Source: Exiguobacterium sp. s146 (GTDB lineage Bacteria; Bacillota; Bacilli; Exiguobacteriales; Exiguobacteriaceae). From it: 64,000 nucleotides of DNA. The notes under the pieces are model-generated. The model worked only from the letters and a program-made list of their open reading frames with translations, ran no database searches and was not told the DNA's origin. Location of the stretch: the NCBI RefSeq assembly GCF_018618415.1, contig NZ_JACSMA010000002.1:248001-312000 (forward strand), in the 5' to 3' direction. Positions 36,635 to 45,465 of the stretch are shown piece after piece. The stretch's first letter is position 1. Each line of letters begins with the position of its first letter. The position numbers and the translations under genes were made by a program.

Positions 36635-36666
36635 AAAAAAAGAAGCTTGTCGCAAGCGACAAGCTT
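36635..36666 (-). terminator. Intrinsic terminator after rplS
   Basis: Minus strand AAGCTTGTCGC, TT, GCGACAAGCTT followed by CTTTTTTT. The 11 bp perfect inverted repeat ends the rplS transcript ahead of lepB; lepB could use readthrough or its own promoter. Confidence 0.92.
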
Positions 36667-36676
36667 AATCCCCATC

Positions 36677-37030
36677 TTAACGACGGATTTCTTTAATACG
36701 TGCTGCTTTACCGCGAAGGTTGCGGAGGTAGTAGAGTTTCGCACGACGGACTTTACCGTAACGAACGACTTCGATTTGCGCGACACGTGGTGAGTGAAGC
36801 GGGAATGCACGCTCAACACCTACGCCGTAAGAAATCTTACGAACTGTGAATGTTTCGCCGATGCCGCCACCTTTACGCTTAATGACTACGCCTTCGAAGA
36901 TCTGGATACGCTCACGCGTTCCCTCTACGACTTTAACGTGGACACGTACTGTGTCACCAGGACGGAAAGCAGGTACGTCTGATTTGAATTGTTCTTCTGT
37001 GATTTCACGGAACAGTTTTTGTGTGTTCAT
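36677..37030 (-). CDS. rplS: Ribosomal protein L19
   Basis: L19 sits at the 30S-50S interface. The 117 aa protein runs from [22 protein letters not shown] through [34 protein letters not shown] to the basic C-terminus [18 protein letters not shown] chose the ATG at 37030, preceded by AAAGGAG at 8 nt; the frame is open upstream to 37084 but that segment is the leader. Length agrees with B. subtilis (115 aa). It has its own candidate promoter and leader after trmD and a strong terminator behind it, so it can be expressed separately from rimM-trmD. Confidence 0.97.
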   Translation of the reverse strand: MNTQKLFREITEEQFKSDVPAFRPGDTVRVHVKVVEGTRERIQIFEGVVIKRKGGGIGETFTVRKISYGVGVERAFPLHSPRVAQIEVVRYGKVRRAKLYYLRNLRGKAARIKEIRR

Positions 37031-37045
37031 GAATAGTTCTCCTTT

Positions 37046-37120
37046 TTCTTCAATGTTCATATCTTCATCTGCCCAAGCATCCAACAGCGGAACATTGGTA
37101 ATTGGTGGGGTTAACCCACA
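37046..37120 (-). promoter_or_regulatory. Candidate L19 (rplS) autoregulatory leader
   Basis: The untranslated leader of rplS holds two small hairpins: GTGGG-TTAAC-CCCAC (37120-37106) and CCAA-TGTTCCGCTG-TTGG (37098-37081), then GATGCTTGGGCAGATGAAG. The second hairpin with GTTCCGCTG in the loop resembles the L19 leader of low-GC Gram-positives, thought to bind L19 and control its own synthesis. Identification is from memory of the motif. Confidence 0.55.
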
Positions 37121-37126
37121 TGCTCA

Positions 37127-37155
37127 AACATAGCACAATTTGATCAATCGCGCAA
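37127..37155 (-). promoter_or_regulatory. Candidate rplS promoter at the trmD 3' end
   Basis: Minus strand TTGCGC (37155-37150), 17 nt, TATGTT (37132-37127) with TGC in front of the -10 (extended -10). The -35 is weak and lies in the last codons of trmD. Confidence 0.45.
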
Positions 37156-37860
37156 CGATTCAATGAATTTTTTATCGGCTTCCGACAAGTCGACCGCCTC
37201 GAGCAGGTCCGGTCGTCGGTGATACGTGCGCAGGAGTGATTGCTCCCGACGCCACGCCTCGATGTTAGCATGATTGCCGGATAAGAGGACGTCCGGGACC
37301 TTGAGCCCACGAAAGTTCGCAGGACGCGTGTAGTGCGGGTATTCGAGCAAGCCGGTTGAGAACGAGTCGTCCTCATGGCTCGCCTGGTCGCCGAGCACGT
37401 CCGGGATGAGCCGGACCGTCGCATCGATCATGACCATCGCGGCGAGCTCGCCGCCGGTCATGACGAAATCCCCGATGGACACCTCGTCCGTCGCGAGCTC
37501 ATCGTGAATCCGTTGGTCGAACCCTTCGTAATGCCCGCATAGAAAGATGAGGTGTTCCTCGTTCGCCCATTCCTCGGCCAGCCGTTGGTCGAAGCGCCGC
37601 CCGGTTGGCGTCGTGACGATGACGCGGGGACGCTTCTTGTCGAGGGCGTCGAAAGCGTCGAAGATCGGCTGCGGCGTGAGCAACATGCCCGCCCCGCCCC
37701 CGTATGGATAATCGTCGACCTTATGATGCTTGTTCGCCGAGAAGTCACGGAAGTTCGTGAACGCCATCTCGACTTGTCCGAGCGTCCGGGCCCGACCGAC
37801 AATCGAATGGTCGAGCGGGGCGAACATCTCAGGGAAGAGCGTTAAAACATCAATCTTCAT
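37144..37860 (-). CDS. trmD: tRNA (guanine37-N1)-methyltransferase TrmD
   Basis: TrmD makes m1G37 in tRNAs, preventing +1 frameshifts. The 238 aa SPOUT enzyme starts [24 protein letters not shown], has the AdoMet knot with [15 protein letters not shown] and [23 protein letters not shown], and the C-terminal [32 protein letters not shown] use the ATG at 37860, matching the B. subtilis start; a TTG two codons earlier is also in frame. There is no clear ribosome site; the 11 bp overlap with rimM suggests coupled translation. Confidence 0.96.
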   Translation of the reverse strand: MKIDVLTLFPEMFAPLDHSIVGRARTLGQVEMAFTNFRDFSANKHHKVDDYPYGGGAGMLLTPQPIFDAFDALDKKRPRVIVTTPTGRRFDQRLAEEWANEEHLIFLCGHYEGFDQRIHDELATDEVSIGDFVMTGGELAAMVMIDATVRLIPDVLGDQASHEDDSFSTGLLEYPHYTRPANFRGLKVPDVLLSGNHANIEAWRREQSLLRTYHRRPDLLEAVDLSEADKKFIESLRD

Positions 37861-38365
37861 CTTCAATCATTCCCGGGATCGGGGTGATGACGACACGTTT
37901 CGCCTCGACGTCGATGTCGCTCACGACCGACTCGATGTAGGGGATGAGCGCGTCCGACTTGCCTGGGCGCTTGATGACCCAGACGTCGTTCGCGCCGGTC
38001 TCGAAGATGTCATCGACGACACCGATGACCTCGCCATCGACGACGGCCTCGCAGCCGATAATCTCGTGGTAATAAAACTCATGTTCCGGCAGCTCGTGGA
38101 CGTGCTCGACGTGGACGTACAGCTTCATGCCCTTGTACTTCTCGACGAGGTTGATATTCTCGAGTCCTTTGAACGTGACGAGATGGAACTGCTTGTGCGG
38201 ACGATACGTCGTCACTTCGAGCGGGATTTTCTTGCCATCGACGTCCAAAAAGAGCGTCTCGCCTTTCTTGAACCGTTCGGCCGGGAAGTCGGTCGCGGCG
38301 AGCAACTTCAATTCCCCTCTTAAGCCGTGGGTATTGGCGATCTTACCTACGTATAACCATTCCAT
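37850..38365 (-). CDS. rimM: 16S rRNA processing protein RimM
   Basis: RimM binds S19 and assists 30S maturation. The 171 aa protein has the N-terminal barrel ([36 protein letters not shown]) with the conserved G-x-hG-hRG-E motif and a C-terminal PRC barrel ([49 protein letters not shown]). It overlaps trmD by 11 bp. An intrinsic terminator lies between rpsP and rimM, so it is probably reached by readthrough from the rpsP promoter. B. subtilis has khpA (ylqC) and ylqD between rpsP and rimM; neither is here. Confidence 0.96.
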   Translation of the reverse strand: MEWLYVGKIANTHGLRGELKLLAATDFPAERFKKGETLFLDVDGKKIPLEVTTYRPHKQFHLVTFKGLENINLVEKYKGMKLYVHVEHVHELPEHEFYYHEIIGCEAVVDGEVIGVVDDIFETGANDVWVIKRPGKSDALIPYIESVVSDIDVEAKRVVITPIPGMIEDED

Positions 38366-38382
38366 TTGTTATGCCTCCTCAC

Positions 38383-38413
38383 AAAAATGGGCCGACCTCA
38401 TAAAAGGTCGGCC
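38383..38413 (-). terminator. Intrinsic terminator between rpsP and rimM
   Basis: Minus strand GGCCGACCT, loop TTTATG, AGGTCGGCC, then CATTTTTG. A 9 bp perfect stem with a short T run, 7 bp after the rpsP stop. Partial readthrough would feed rimM-trmD. Confidence 0.85.
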
Positions 38414-38419
38414 ACATCC

Positions 38420-38695
38420 TTACTTCGCGTTTTTCGCGTTGTGGAATTTCTCCATGATCCCTGCTTTAGAGAACAAGTTACGTACTGTGTCAGATGGCTT
38501 TGCGCCGTCTGCCAACCATTTGAGCGCGAGTTCTTCGTCGATGCGAACTTCTGCTTCTGGTTTTGCAACCGGGTTGTAGTGACCGACTTGCTCGATGAAA
38601 CGGCCATCACGTGGTGAACGTGAATCAGCTACAACGATCCGGTAGAAAGGTGATTTTTTTGCGCCCATGCGCTTGAGACGAATTTTAACTGCCAT
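38420..38695 (-). CDS. rpsP: Ribosomal protein S16
   Basis: S16 is a primary 30S assembly protein. The 91 aa sequence starts [42 protein letters not shown], the signature of the family, and ends KFHNAKNAK. The ATG at 38695 has GGAGG at 9 nt. A near-consensus sigma-A promoter lies 45-73 bp upstream and a terminator directly after, so S16 can be made at a high level independently of ffh and rimM. Length agrees with B. subtilis S16 (90 aa). Confidence 0.97.
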   Translation of the reverse strand: MAVKIRLKRMGAKKSPFYRIVVADSRSPRDGRFIEQVGHYNPVAKPEAEVRIDEELALKWLADGAKPSDTVRNLFSKAGIMEKFHNAKNAK

Positions 38696-38739
38696 GGTAA
38701 TATACCTCCATCATGTGTTTAAGAATTGACAACTTTAAT

Positions 38740-38768
38740 AGTATACTGCTTTTTTGTCCGACTGACAA
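38740..38768 (-). promoter_or_regulatory. Sigma-A promoter of rpsP
   Basis: Minus strand TTGTCA (38768-38763), 17 nt, TATACT (38745-38740): five of six matches in each hexamer. It lies between the ffh stop and rpsP. Confidence 0.8.
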
Positions 38769-38776
38769 AAGTTTTC

Positions 38777-40117
38777 TTAGAAGAACGGAAGGCCGAGACC
38801 TTTTTTCTTCCCTTTCATTTGTCCTGACATCTGCTTCATGAGCTTCTTCATGTCATCGAACTGTTTGATGAGACGGTTTACTTCCTGGATGGAACGACCG
38901 CTCCCTTTTGCGATCCGCTTGCGACGACTCGCGTTGAGCACTTCAGGATTGGAGCGCTCATGCTTCGTCATCGAGCGAATGATCGCCTCGACATGATCGA
39001 GTTGCTTCTCGTCGATTTGGACGTTCTTCAACCCTTTCATCTTACCTGCACCAGGTAACATCGAGAGCAATTCATCAATTGGGCCCATGTTTTTCACTTG
39101 ACCCAACTGCTCGATAAAATCATCGAACGTGAACGATGCATCGCGAATTTTGCTTTCAAGCTCCTTCGCGGCATCTTGGTCCATCTGTGACTCGGCTTTT
39201 TCAATGAGCGTGAGCACGTCCCCCATCCCAAGAATCCGTGACGCCATGCGTTCCGGGTGGAATGGTTCGAGGGCATCCAACTTTTCACCGAGACCGACGA
39301 ACTTAATCGGCGCTCCCGTGACTGCCTTGATTGAAAGGGCTGCCCCACCACGTGTATCACCGTCGAGCTTTGTGAGCACGACGCCGGTGATTCCGAGTTT
39401 CTCATTGAAGCTATCAGCCACATTGACCGCATCTTGACCCGTCATCGCATCGACAACGAGGAAGATTTCATTTGGTTTGGCAATCGTCTTCACGTTTTCG
39501 AGTTCGCCCATGAGCGTCTCGTCGATGTGAAGGCGACCAGCCGTATCGATCAACACGAAATCGTGATGATTGGTTTTGGCGTACTCGAGCGCTTTTGTAA
39601 CGATTTCTTCCGGCTTCACTTGGTCGCCAAGTGAGAACACCGGTAAATCGAGCTGTTTGCCGAGTGTCTCGAGCTGTTTGATGGCCGCGGGCCGATAAAT
39701 ATCCGCCGCGACGAGAAGTGGACTCCGGTTATGCTTTTTGCGAATCAAGTTCGCGAGCTTCCCGGTCGTCGTCGTTTTTCCCGCACCTTGTAACCCGACC
39801 ATCATGACGACTGTCGGTGGTTTTGGGTTAAATGTGATTGGGACGACGTCGCTTCCCATCAAAGTCGTTAGCTCTTCATGAACGATTTTGACAACTTGTT
39901 GGCCCGGTGTCAACGATTTCATGACGTCTTGGCCAATGGCCCGTTCTTTCACGTCGTTGACGAACTGTTTGACCACTTTGAAGTTGACATCGGCTTCAAG
40001 GAGAGCGAGACGAACTTCTCTCATCATCTCTTTGACATCTGCTTCGGAAATTTTACCTTTCCCCCGCATTTTCGCCAGTGTCGATTGCAACCGTTCGGAT
40101 AATCCTTCAAATGCCAT
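38777..40117 (-). CDS. ffh: Signal recognition particle protein Ffh
   Basis: Ffh is the SRP GTPase that binds signal sequences and 4.5S/6S scRNA. The 446 aa protein has the N domain (about 1-85), the G domain with GLQGAGKTT at 108-116, DIYRPAAIKQLETL, the DTAGRLHIDE motif and TKLDGDTRGGAAL, and the Met-rich M domain (about 300-446, with MLPGAGKMKGL, SMTKHERSNPEVLNASRRKRIAKGSG and MKKLMKQMSGQM). It follows ylxM by 11 bp. No scRNA gene is seen in the window. Confidence 0.98.
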   Translation of the reverse strand: MAFEGLSERLQSTLAKMRGKGKISEADVKEMMREVRLALLEADVNFKVVKQFVNDVKERAIGQDVMKSLTPGQQVVKIVHEELTTLMGSDVVPITFNPKPPTVVMMVGLQGAGKTTTTGKLANLIRKKHNRSPLLVAADIYRPAAIKQLETLGKQLDLPVFSLGDQVKPEEIVTKALEYAKTNHHDFVLIDTAGRLHIDETLMGELENVKTIAKPNEIFLVVDAMTGQDAVNVADSFNEKLGITGVVLTKLDGDTRGGAALSIKAVTGAPIKFVGLGEKLDALEPFHPERMASRILGMGDVLTLIEKAESQMDQDAAKELESKIRDASFTFDDFIEQLGQVKNMGPIDELLSMLPGAGKMKGLKNVQIDEKQLDHVEAIIRSMTKHERSNPEVLNASRRKRIAKGSGRSIQEVNRLIKQFDDMKKLMKQMSGQMKGKKKGLGLPFF

Positions 40118-40128
40118 GCTTCAGCCCC

Positions 40129-40452
40129 CTACTCTAAATTCTCAAGCGCCGAAATCGTTTCCGTCGCGTCGGGCGATTGCTCGACTTGACGTTTGAGCGT
40201 CTGAAGCAGTTGTTGCCGCTGTTCGAATTTCGCGAACAAGGCCAACTTCTCCTCATACTGCTCAAGCATCGCTTCGGTACGCTTTATGTTATCGTAGACC
40301 GCTTGACGGCTGACTTCAAACTCTTCCGCAATCTCTCCGAGCGAGTAGTCATCTAGGTAATAAAGAGACATATAGTTGCGCTGTTTCGGTGTGAGTAGTG
40401 CTTGATAAAAATCGAACAAGTAGTTCATTCGATTCGTCTTTTCGAGCGACAT
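40129..40452 (-). CDS. ylxM: SRP-associated helix-turn-helix protein YlxM
   Basis: YlxM is a small helical HTH protein paired with ffh in Firmicutes and reported to modulate the SRP GTPases in streptococci. The 107 aa sequence [63 protein letters not shown] contains the sigma-70 region 4-like HTH. I chose the ATG at 40452, with GGAGGTGGAGG just before it; the frame is open 5 codons further. It heads a ylxM-ffh operon behind a strong promoter with a perfect TTGACA. The name fits the family UPF0122. Confidence 0.93.
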   Translation of the reverse strand: MSLEKTNRMNYLFDFYQALLTPKQRNYMSLYYLDDYSLGEIAEEFEVSRQAVYDNIKRTEAMLEQYEEKLALFAKFEQRQQLLQTLKRQVEQSPDATETISALENLE

Positions 40453-40497
40453 GACCTCCACCTCCACATGTTAAGTGAAATCCCTTTACAACTACCA

Positions 40498-40526
40498 ATA
40501 GTACAGCCGTCCCTAGCTCTTGTCAA
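40498..40526 (-). promoter_or_regulatory. Sigma-A promoter of ylxM-ffh
   Basis: Minus strand TTGACA (40526-40521), 17 nt, TACTAT (40503-40498). The -35 is a perfect match. It lies between the ftsY stop and ylxM, so ylxM-ffh can be transcribed apart from smc-ftsY. Confidence 0.75.
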
Positions 40527-40548
40527 GTTTTTTTCTTAACAGAGAAAC

Positions 40549-41550
40549 TTAGGTGAGGTCATCGTTTGTCTGTTGTTTTTCTTCGAAGATGTCCCCGAAT
40601 AATCCGTATACGAACTGTTCCGGGTCGAACGCTTGTAAATCATCGATTTTCTCGCCGAGCCCGACATATTTGACCGGGATATCGAGCTCGTTTCGAATCG
40701 CGAGCACGATGCCGCCTTTGGCCGTCCCGTCGAGCTTCGTCAAGACGATCCCGCTCACGTTCGTCGCTTGTTTGAACGCCTTCGCCTGAACCATCGCGTT
40801 CTGCCCTGTCGTCGCGTCAAGTGCGAGCAACACTTCATGCGGTCCGTTCGGCACTTCCCGCTCGATGACCCGCTTCACTTTTTCAAGTTCGTTCATCAAG
40901 TTGACTTTGTTTTGCAAACGACCGGCCGTGTCACAAATCAAGACGTCGACGCCGCGTGATTTCGCTGCCTGGACGGCGTCGAACACGACCGCGGCCGGGT
41001 CCGATCCCTCGGCTTGACGGATGACCGGGACACCGACGCGTTCGCCCCATACTTGGAGCTGGTCGATGGCGCCGGCCCGGAACGTGTCGCCTGCCGCGAG
41101 CATGACCGAACGGCCTTCCGACTTCAACTGATGGGCGAGCTTGCCGATCGTCGTCGTCTTGCCGACACCGTTGACACCGACGAACAAGATGACCGTCAAG
41201 TCGTCCTGCATGTTCAACTCACGGTCCGACTCGTCCTCTTGAAGTCGTTTCGCCACGACTTCGACGAGCGCATCGCGGACGGCGACCGGATCTTTCAAGT
41301 TGCGGCGCTTCACTTCTTCCTTCAAATCTTCGACGAGGTCCATCGTCGTCGTCACGCCGACGTCCGCCTGGATGAGCAGGTCCTCGAGTTCATCGAAGAA
41401 ATCCTCATCGACTTCGCGGAACCGATAGACGAGATCATTGACGGCATTGGCGAACCCGTCGCGGGTCTTCGTCAATCCATCGGTAAACTTTTGGGACGCT
41501 TCTTGCGTCGAGGTCGTCAATTTCTCTTTTAGCTTCTTAAAAAAACTCAA
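40549..41550 (-). CDS. ftsY: SRP receptor GTPase FtsY
   Basis: FtsY is the membrane-associated SRP receptor. The 333 aa protein has a short basic amphipathic N-terminus (MSFFKKLKEKLTTSTQ), the N domain and a G domain with GVNGVGKTTTIGKL (about 125-138), DTFRAGAIDQLQVWGER, ICDTAGRLQNKVNLMNEL and LTKLDGTAKGG, ending FDPEQFVYGLFGD. The long acidic A domain of E. coli FtsY is absent, as in other Firmicutes. The start overlaps the smc stop by 4 bp, so it is coupled to smc. Confidence 0.97.
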   Translation of the reverse strand: MSFFKKLKEKLTTSTQEASQKFTDGLTKTRDGFANAVNDLVYRFREVDEDFFDELEDLLIQADVGVTTTMDLVEDLKEEVKRRNLKDPVAVRDALVEVVAKRLQEDESDRELNMQDDLTVILFVGVNGVGKTTTIGKLAHQLKSEGRSVMLAAGDTFRAGAIDQLQVWGERVGVPVIRQAEGSDPAAVVFDAVQAAKSRGVDVLICDTAGRLQNKVNLMNELEKVKRVIEREVPNGPHEVLLALDATTGQNAMVQAKAFKQATNVSGIVLTKLDGTAKGGIVLAIRNELDIPVKYVGLGEKIDDLQAFDPEQFVYGLFGDIFEEKQQTNDDLT

Positions 41551-44500
41551 CTTAATTCCTCCATTTCTTCTTCCGTCTCGACGACGCGCTTCGCTTCAGA
41601 TAATTCGACCGAAAGCACCTCGGAGACCCCGTTTTGTTGCATCGTCACGCCGTAGAGCGTATCCGCCGCCTCCATCGTCCCTTTCCGATGCGTGATGATG
41701 ACGAATTGCGTATCGATTGACAGCGTCCGGATATACTCTCCGAACCGATGGACGTTCGCCTCATCGAGCGCCGCCTCGACTTCATCGAGCACGCAGAATG
41801 GGACCGGTCGTGTCTTCAGAATCGCGAACAAGAGCGCGATGGCCGTCAAGGCCCGTTCTCCCCCCGAGAGCAGACTGAGTGTCTGCAGTTTCTTCCCGGG
41901 TGGTTTGGCGACGATATCGATGCCCGTATTGAGCAAGTCGGACTCGTCGACCAATTTCAAATCGGCCTCGCCGCCACCGAACAGTTCGTGGAACGTCTGT
42001 TTGAAGTGACCGCGGACGAGCGTATACGTCTCTTTGAACAACCGTGTCACTTCGCGGTCCATCTCGTTGATGATGTCGTACAGGTCCTCTTTGGCGCTGA
42101 CGAGGTCGTCCCGCTGTTCGGACAAGAACATGAACCGCTCATTGACGAGGTCGAACTCTTCGATCGCATTCAAATTGACCGGACCGATCTCCTCGATTTG
42201 GCGGACGAGCAGTTTGAACTCCTCTTTCGCCTCATCGAGCGGAATCGCGAGCGTCGGCAACAGTTCGAAGACGAGTCCACGTTCATCGAGCGCATCGAGT
42301 TTCCACTTCCGTTTCAACTCCAGCTCGTTCACGTCGGTCTCGAGTTTACGGACGTCCGCATCGAGTCGACGGCGTACGTCCGTCGCCTGTTGTTCGCGCT
42401 GTCTGAGAATCCGGTACGATTCTTCTTTGGCGTGAAGCTGGCTCAACTGTTGGCTTAGGCGTGCTTTGAGCGCTTCCATCTGTTTGATCGCCTCGACGTG
42501 TTCGAGCTCGAGTTCGGCTGAAGAGACGACCCGGCCGCTGGCCACATGTTCGAGCTCACGCTCGATTTGATGAAGGCGTGCCGTCTGTTTGGCGACCTCG
42601 GACTCGAGCCGTTCGACTTCCGAACGGACCCGGTCGAGGTCGAGCGTGTGCCGTTGGCGATCGAGTTCGTTTTGACGGATGGCTTCTTGCAGTTGCCCCG
42701 TCGTCGCGGCACCTTTCGCCTGCTCTCCGCGAAGCGCCTCGAGCTCGGTCCGAATCGAGGCTTGCTTCACATCGGTCGCCTCGAGCTCTTGTGCGAGCCG
42801 CGTCAATTCGTTCGTCGCGGCTTCAATCGTATGGGTGTAGCGGGCCATCTCATGGTCGAACAGCTCTAGCTGTGCCTTGGCGTCTTGCGACACCCGCTCC
42901 AAGCTTCGGTACGCCTGTTCCGTCGAACGGAGCGTCTCTTCGGCCTCACGCTTCTTGAGCCTGATGGACTGGAGCGACTCGCGCAACCCGGACATCTCCT
43001 CGGTATACGTCGTCACGCGCAACTGTTGCTCATGGAGCATGGCCAGTCCTTGCGTCAACCCGTGCTTCAAGTCATCGAGTTCTCGGGATTGCGTGAACAG
43101 GGCGACGCCTTGCTTGCGGCTACCCCCGGTCATGGAACCGCCGACGTTGACGATGTCCCCATCGAGCGTGACGATGCGATAGCGATATCCGGTCGTCTGG
43201 GCGATCCGGTTGGCGACTTCGAGCGAGCTGGCGACGATGACGGCACCGAGAAGGGACTTTTTCAATTTGTCGAAGGCCGGGTCCGTCTCGACGAGGTCGG
43301 CGGCGATGCCTACGAAGCCGTCGAGCGATTCGAGCCGGTGTGCGACTTCACTCGGAACGTAGCGTTCCTTCACGCTCGTCATCGGCACGAACGTGGCCCG
43401 TCCGGCATTCGCCTTCCGGAGCCGGTCGATTTCGCGGCGACCGACCACATCCGTCTCAACGACGATATGCTGTTGTGTCTGACCGAGCGCCGTCTCGATG
43501 GCGGCCTCGTAAGACGGGAGGACGCGAATCAATTCCGCGACCGCACCGAGCACGCCCGGTCCCCGTTCTTTCAACACGAATTTGACGGCATGGAAGTAGC
43601 CCTCATACGACTGCTTCATCCGCTCGAGCAATTCGATGCGGTCCTCGGTCTTCTGACGCCGGCGGTCGAGGTCGTGATACGACTGCTCGGCCCGGGCCAG
43701 CTTGTCCCGCAATGTCGACTCTTGTTCGGTCAAATCGGCTTCTTGGGCGAGCAGCGTCTCCCACGTCGTCCGTGCCTCGTCGAGACGAGCCTGCTCGGCC
43801 TCGAGTGAAGCCGTCTGTTCGGTCCGCACCTCAAGGCGGTCTTTGTTCTCACGTAAGAGGCGGGCTTTCGCTTCCTCGGCTTGTTCGATATCCCGGCGTT
43901 CCCGCTTCTGTTGGTTGCTGAGCGTGGCGCGGGTCGTCGCCAATTCGAACGCCTCCCCTTGGAGCTGTTCGATTTCTGCGTTAAAATCGCGTGTCGCCGC
44001 CGTCAATTGCGTGTCGAGCTTGACGCGTGCTTCCTCGACGGTATGTAACGCCTCGGTTTTAGAAGCCAAATCCGCCTCGGCCACGTGCAATTTCTGCGTC
44101 AACTGTTCGGTTTCTTCGGCCAACTCGACCCGTTGGCGCTCGAGGCGTTCTTTCGTTTCCGCCCCGTGCTCTTCACGGGCTTTCGCGAGCTTGATTTCTC
44201 CGGTCAATCGTTCCAGTTCGGTCGCCTGCATCCGTTCGTCCTGGTGGAGCGTATCGAGTGTTTCCCGATCGGCGGCGAGTGTCGCCTCGAGTTCCGTCCG
44301 TTCCGATACGATCGCGGTCAACGTGCCGTCTTGCTCGGCGAGATGGACGGACGCCGTCTCGAGTTGCTCGTTCGTGCGGGTGATCCCCGTGCCGAGTTCA
44401 GTGATCTCGGCGCCGAGAATGCCCGTCTCGAGCTCATCGTGCCGGGCTTTGGCGACTTGATACTCACGGGCGAGCGCGGCCTGCTCGCGAAGCGGCTCGA

Positions 44501-45104
44501 CCCGATCGGCGAGTTCGTACAAGATATCGTCGACGCGTGACAAGTTCAACTCGGTGTCCTGCAGTTTCCGCTCCGCTTGTTTTTTACGCTGGCGGTATTT
44601 CAAGACGCCGGCCGCTTCTTCGATGACGGCCCGGCGGTCTTCCGGTTTTCCGGAGATGACCTGTTCGACCCGGCCTTGGCCGATGATGGCGAACGCATCA
44701 CGCGACAGACCCGTATCCATGAACAGGTCAATCACATCCTTGAGCCGGCACGGTTTCTTGTTCATGAAGTAATCGCTATCACCGCTCCGTGTGACACGGC
44801 GTGTGACGCTCACTTCCTCGTACGGCAGCCGCAAATGGGCATCCGTATTGTCCAATACGAGCGTCACTTCGGCGACGTTGCGATGGTTCTCGCCTTCGCT
44901 GCCGGCAAAGATGACGTCTTCCATTTTCGCTCCGCGGAGCGATTTGGCCGACTGCTCACCGAGTACCCAGCGAACAGCGTCCGATATATTTGATTTCCCG
45001 CTCCCGTTCGGTCCAACTACGGCTGTGACGCCGGGACGAAAATCCAGTTCAATCCGCTTGGCAAACGATTTAAAGCCAGCGAGTTCGATTCGTTTTAAGT
45101 GCAT
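41547..45104 (-). CDS. smc: Chromosome condensation ATPase Smc
   Basis: Smc with ScpA and ScpB organises and segregates the chromosome. The 1185 aa protein has Walker A GPNGSGKSN near residue 32, a coiled coil of about 310 residues, the hinge (GPGVLGAVAELIRVLPSYEAAIETALGQ through GGSMTGGSRKQG, about 505-655), the returning coiled coil, the LSGGERALTAIALL signature and the Walker B CVLDEVEAALDEANV near the C-terminus. I chose the ATG at 45104 (MHLKRIELAGFKSFA), which matches the B. subtilis start and length (1186 aa); an ATG at 45113 (MVTM) is the alternative. rnc, its usual upstream partner, is separated by a plus-strand DUF1128 gene. Confidence 0.97.
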   Translation of the reverse strand: MHLKRIELAGFKSFAKRIELDFRPGVTAVVGPNGSGKSNISDAVRWVLGEQSAKSLRGAKMEDVIFAGSEGENHRNVAEVTLVLDNTDAHLRLPYEEVSVTRRVTRSGDSDYFMNKKPCRLKDVIDLFMDTGLSRDAFAIIGQGRVEQVISGKPEDRRAVIEEAAGVLKYRQRKKQAERKLQDTELNLSRVDDILYELADRVEPLREQAALAREYQVAKARHDELETGILGAEITELGTGITRTNEQLETASVHLAEQDGTLTAIVSERTELEATLAADRETLDTLHQDERMQATELERLTGEIKLAKAREEHGAETKERLERQRVELAEETEQLTQKLHVAEADLASKTEALHTVEEARVKLDTQLTAATRDFNAEIEQLQGEAFELATTRATLSNQQKRERRDIEQAEEAKARLLRENKDRLEVRTEQTASLEAEQARLDEARTTWETLLAQEADLTEQESTLRDKLARAEQSYHDLDRRRQKTEDRIELLERMKQSYEGYFHAVKFVLKERGPGVLGAVAELIRVLPSYEAAIETALGQTQQHIVVETDVVGRREIDRLRKANAGRATFVPMTSVKERYVPSEVAHRLESLDGFVGIAADLVETDPAFDKLKKSLLGAVIVASSLEVANRIAQTTGYRYRIVTLDGDIVNVGGSMTGGSRKQGVALFTQSRELDDLKHGLTQGLAMLHEQQLRVTTYTEEMSGLRESLQSIRLKKREAEETLRSTEQAYRSLERVSQDAKAQLELFDHEMARYTHTIEAATNELTRLAQELEATDVKQASIRTELEALRGEQAKGAATTGQLQEAIRQNELDRQRHTLDLDRVRSEVERLESEVAKQTARLHQIERELEHVASGRVVSSAELELEHVEAIKQMEALKARLSQQLSQLHAKEESYRILRQREQQATDVRRRLDADVRKLETDVNELELKRKWKLDALDERGLVFELLPTLAIPLDEAKEEFKLLVRQIEEIGPVNLNAIEEFDLVNERFMFLSEQRDDLVSAKEDLYDIINEMDREVTRLFKETYTLVRGHFKQTFHELFGGGEADLKLVDESDLLNTGIDIVAKPPGKKLQTLSLLSGGERALTAIALLFAILKTRPVPFCVLDEVEAALDEANVHRFGEYIRTLSIDTQFVIITHRKGTMEAADTLYGVTMQQNGVSEVLSVELSEAKRVVETEEEMEELS

Positions 45105-45160
45105 CGTGACCATCCTATCCTCAGTAAGCATTCATTTGTTTATTTTACCACAGTTGCCAG

Positions 45161-45190
45161 TTCGTCAAAATGCTAGAATCATGCTATTCT
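45161..45190 (+). promoter_or_regulatory. Candidate promoter of the DUF1128 gene
   Basis: TTCGTC (45161-45166), 18 nt, TATTCT (45185-45190) with TGC before the -10 (extended -10), 30 bp before the start codon. On the opposite strand the same gap holds TAAAAT with a poorly spaced TTGACG that may drive smc. Only weak evidence for either. Confidence 0.4.
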
Positions 45191-45219
45191 AAAAAGAACT
45201 GTAGAAAGGGGTACGACCG

Positions 45220-45414
45220 ATGACGAACGAACAAATGATTGAGGAAATTCTCGACAAAATGAATATCATCAACCGCGGCGCCATTAAAGCGGAAGAATAT
45301 AACCGTGCTGACGCCTCGGCCGTCAAAGAGATTTATGACTATGTGATGAACCGCTCGTCACTGTCCATCTCGGAAGTAGACGGCATCGTCGAAGAACTTG
45401 GACAATTGACGTAA
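45220..45414 (+). CDS. DUF1128 family protein (YfkK-like)
   Basis: A 64 aa acidic helical protein of unknown function. The sequence MTNEQMIEEILDKMNIINRGAIKAEEYNRADASAVKEIYDYVMNRSSLSISEVDGIVEELGQL matches the DUF1128 pattern (K-x-N/V-x-N-x-GA-x-x-A, then a DIY-x-x-V-M segment and SISE-x-x-x-I-x-EELG) known from B. subtilis YfkK. A ribosome site AAAGGGG lies 9 nt before the ATG. It is one of only two plus-strand genes, placed between smc and rnc, which are adjacent in B. subtilis. A bidirectional terminator follows. No biochemical role is known to me. Confidence 0.85.
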   Translation: MTNEQMIEEILDKMNIINRGAIKAEEYNRADASAVKEIYDYVMNRSSLSISEVDGIVEELGQLT

Positions 45415-45425
45415 CAACATGACAC

Positions 45426-45463
45426 AAAAGGAGTGGACCGCTTGCGCGGTACACTCCTTTTTT
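45426..45463. terminator. Bidirectional terminator between DUF1128 gene and rnc
   Basis: AAAAGGAGTGGACCGC, loop TTGC, GCGGTACACTCCTTTTTT forms a long stem with one mismatch, with A and T runs on either side. It serves both the plus-strand DUF1128 gene and minus-strand rnc, which converge here. Confidence 0.9.
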
Positions 45464-45465
45464 CG

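Noticed and set aside
38749-38771. Inverted repeat TTTTGTC-CGACT-GACAAAA after ffh
   Set aside because: On the ffh strand it is followed by A, not T, so it is not a typical terminator; the bases are better explained by the rpsP -35 region.
42885-43808. Plus-strand open frame of 307 codons opposite smc
   Set aside because: Antisense to the Smc hinge and coiled coil; no motif, and neighbouring shadow frames of similar length occur throughout smc.
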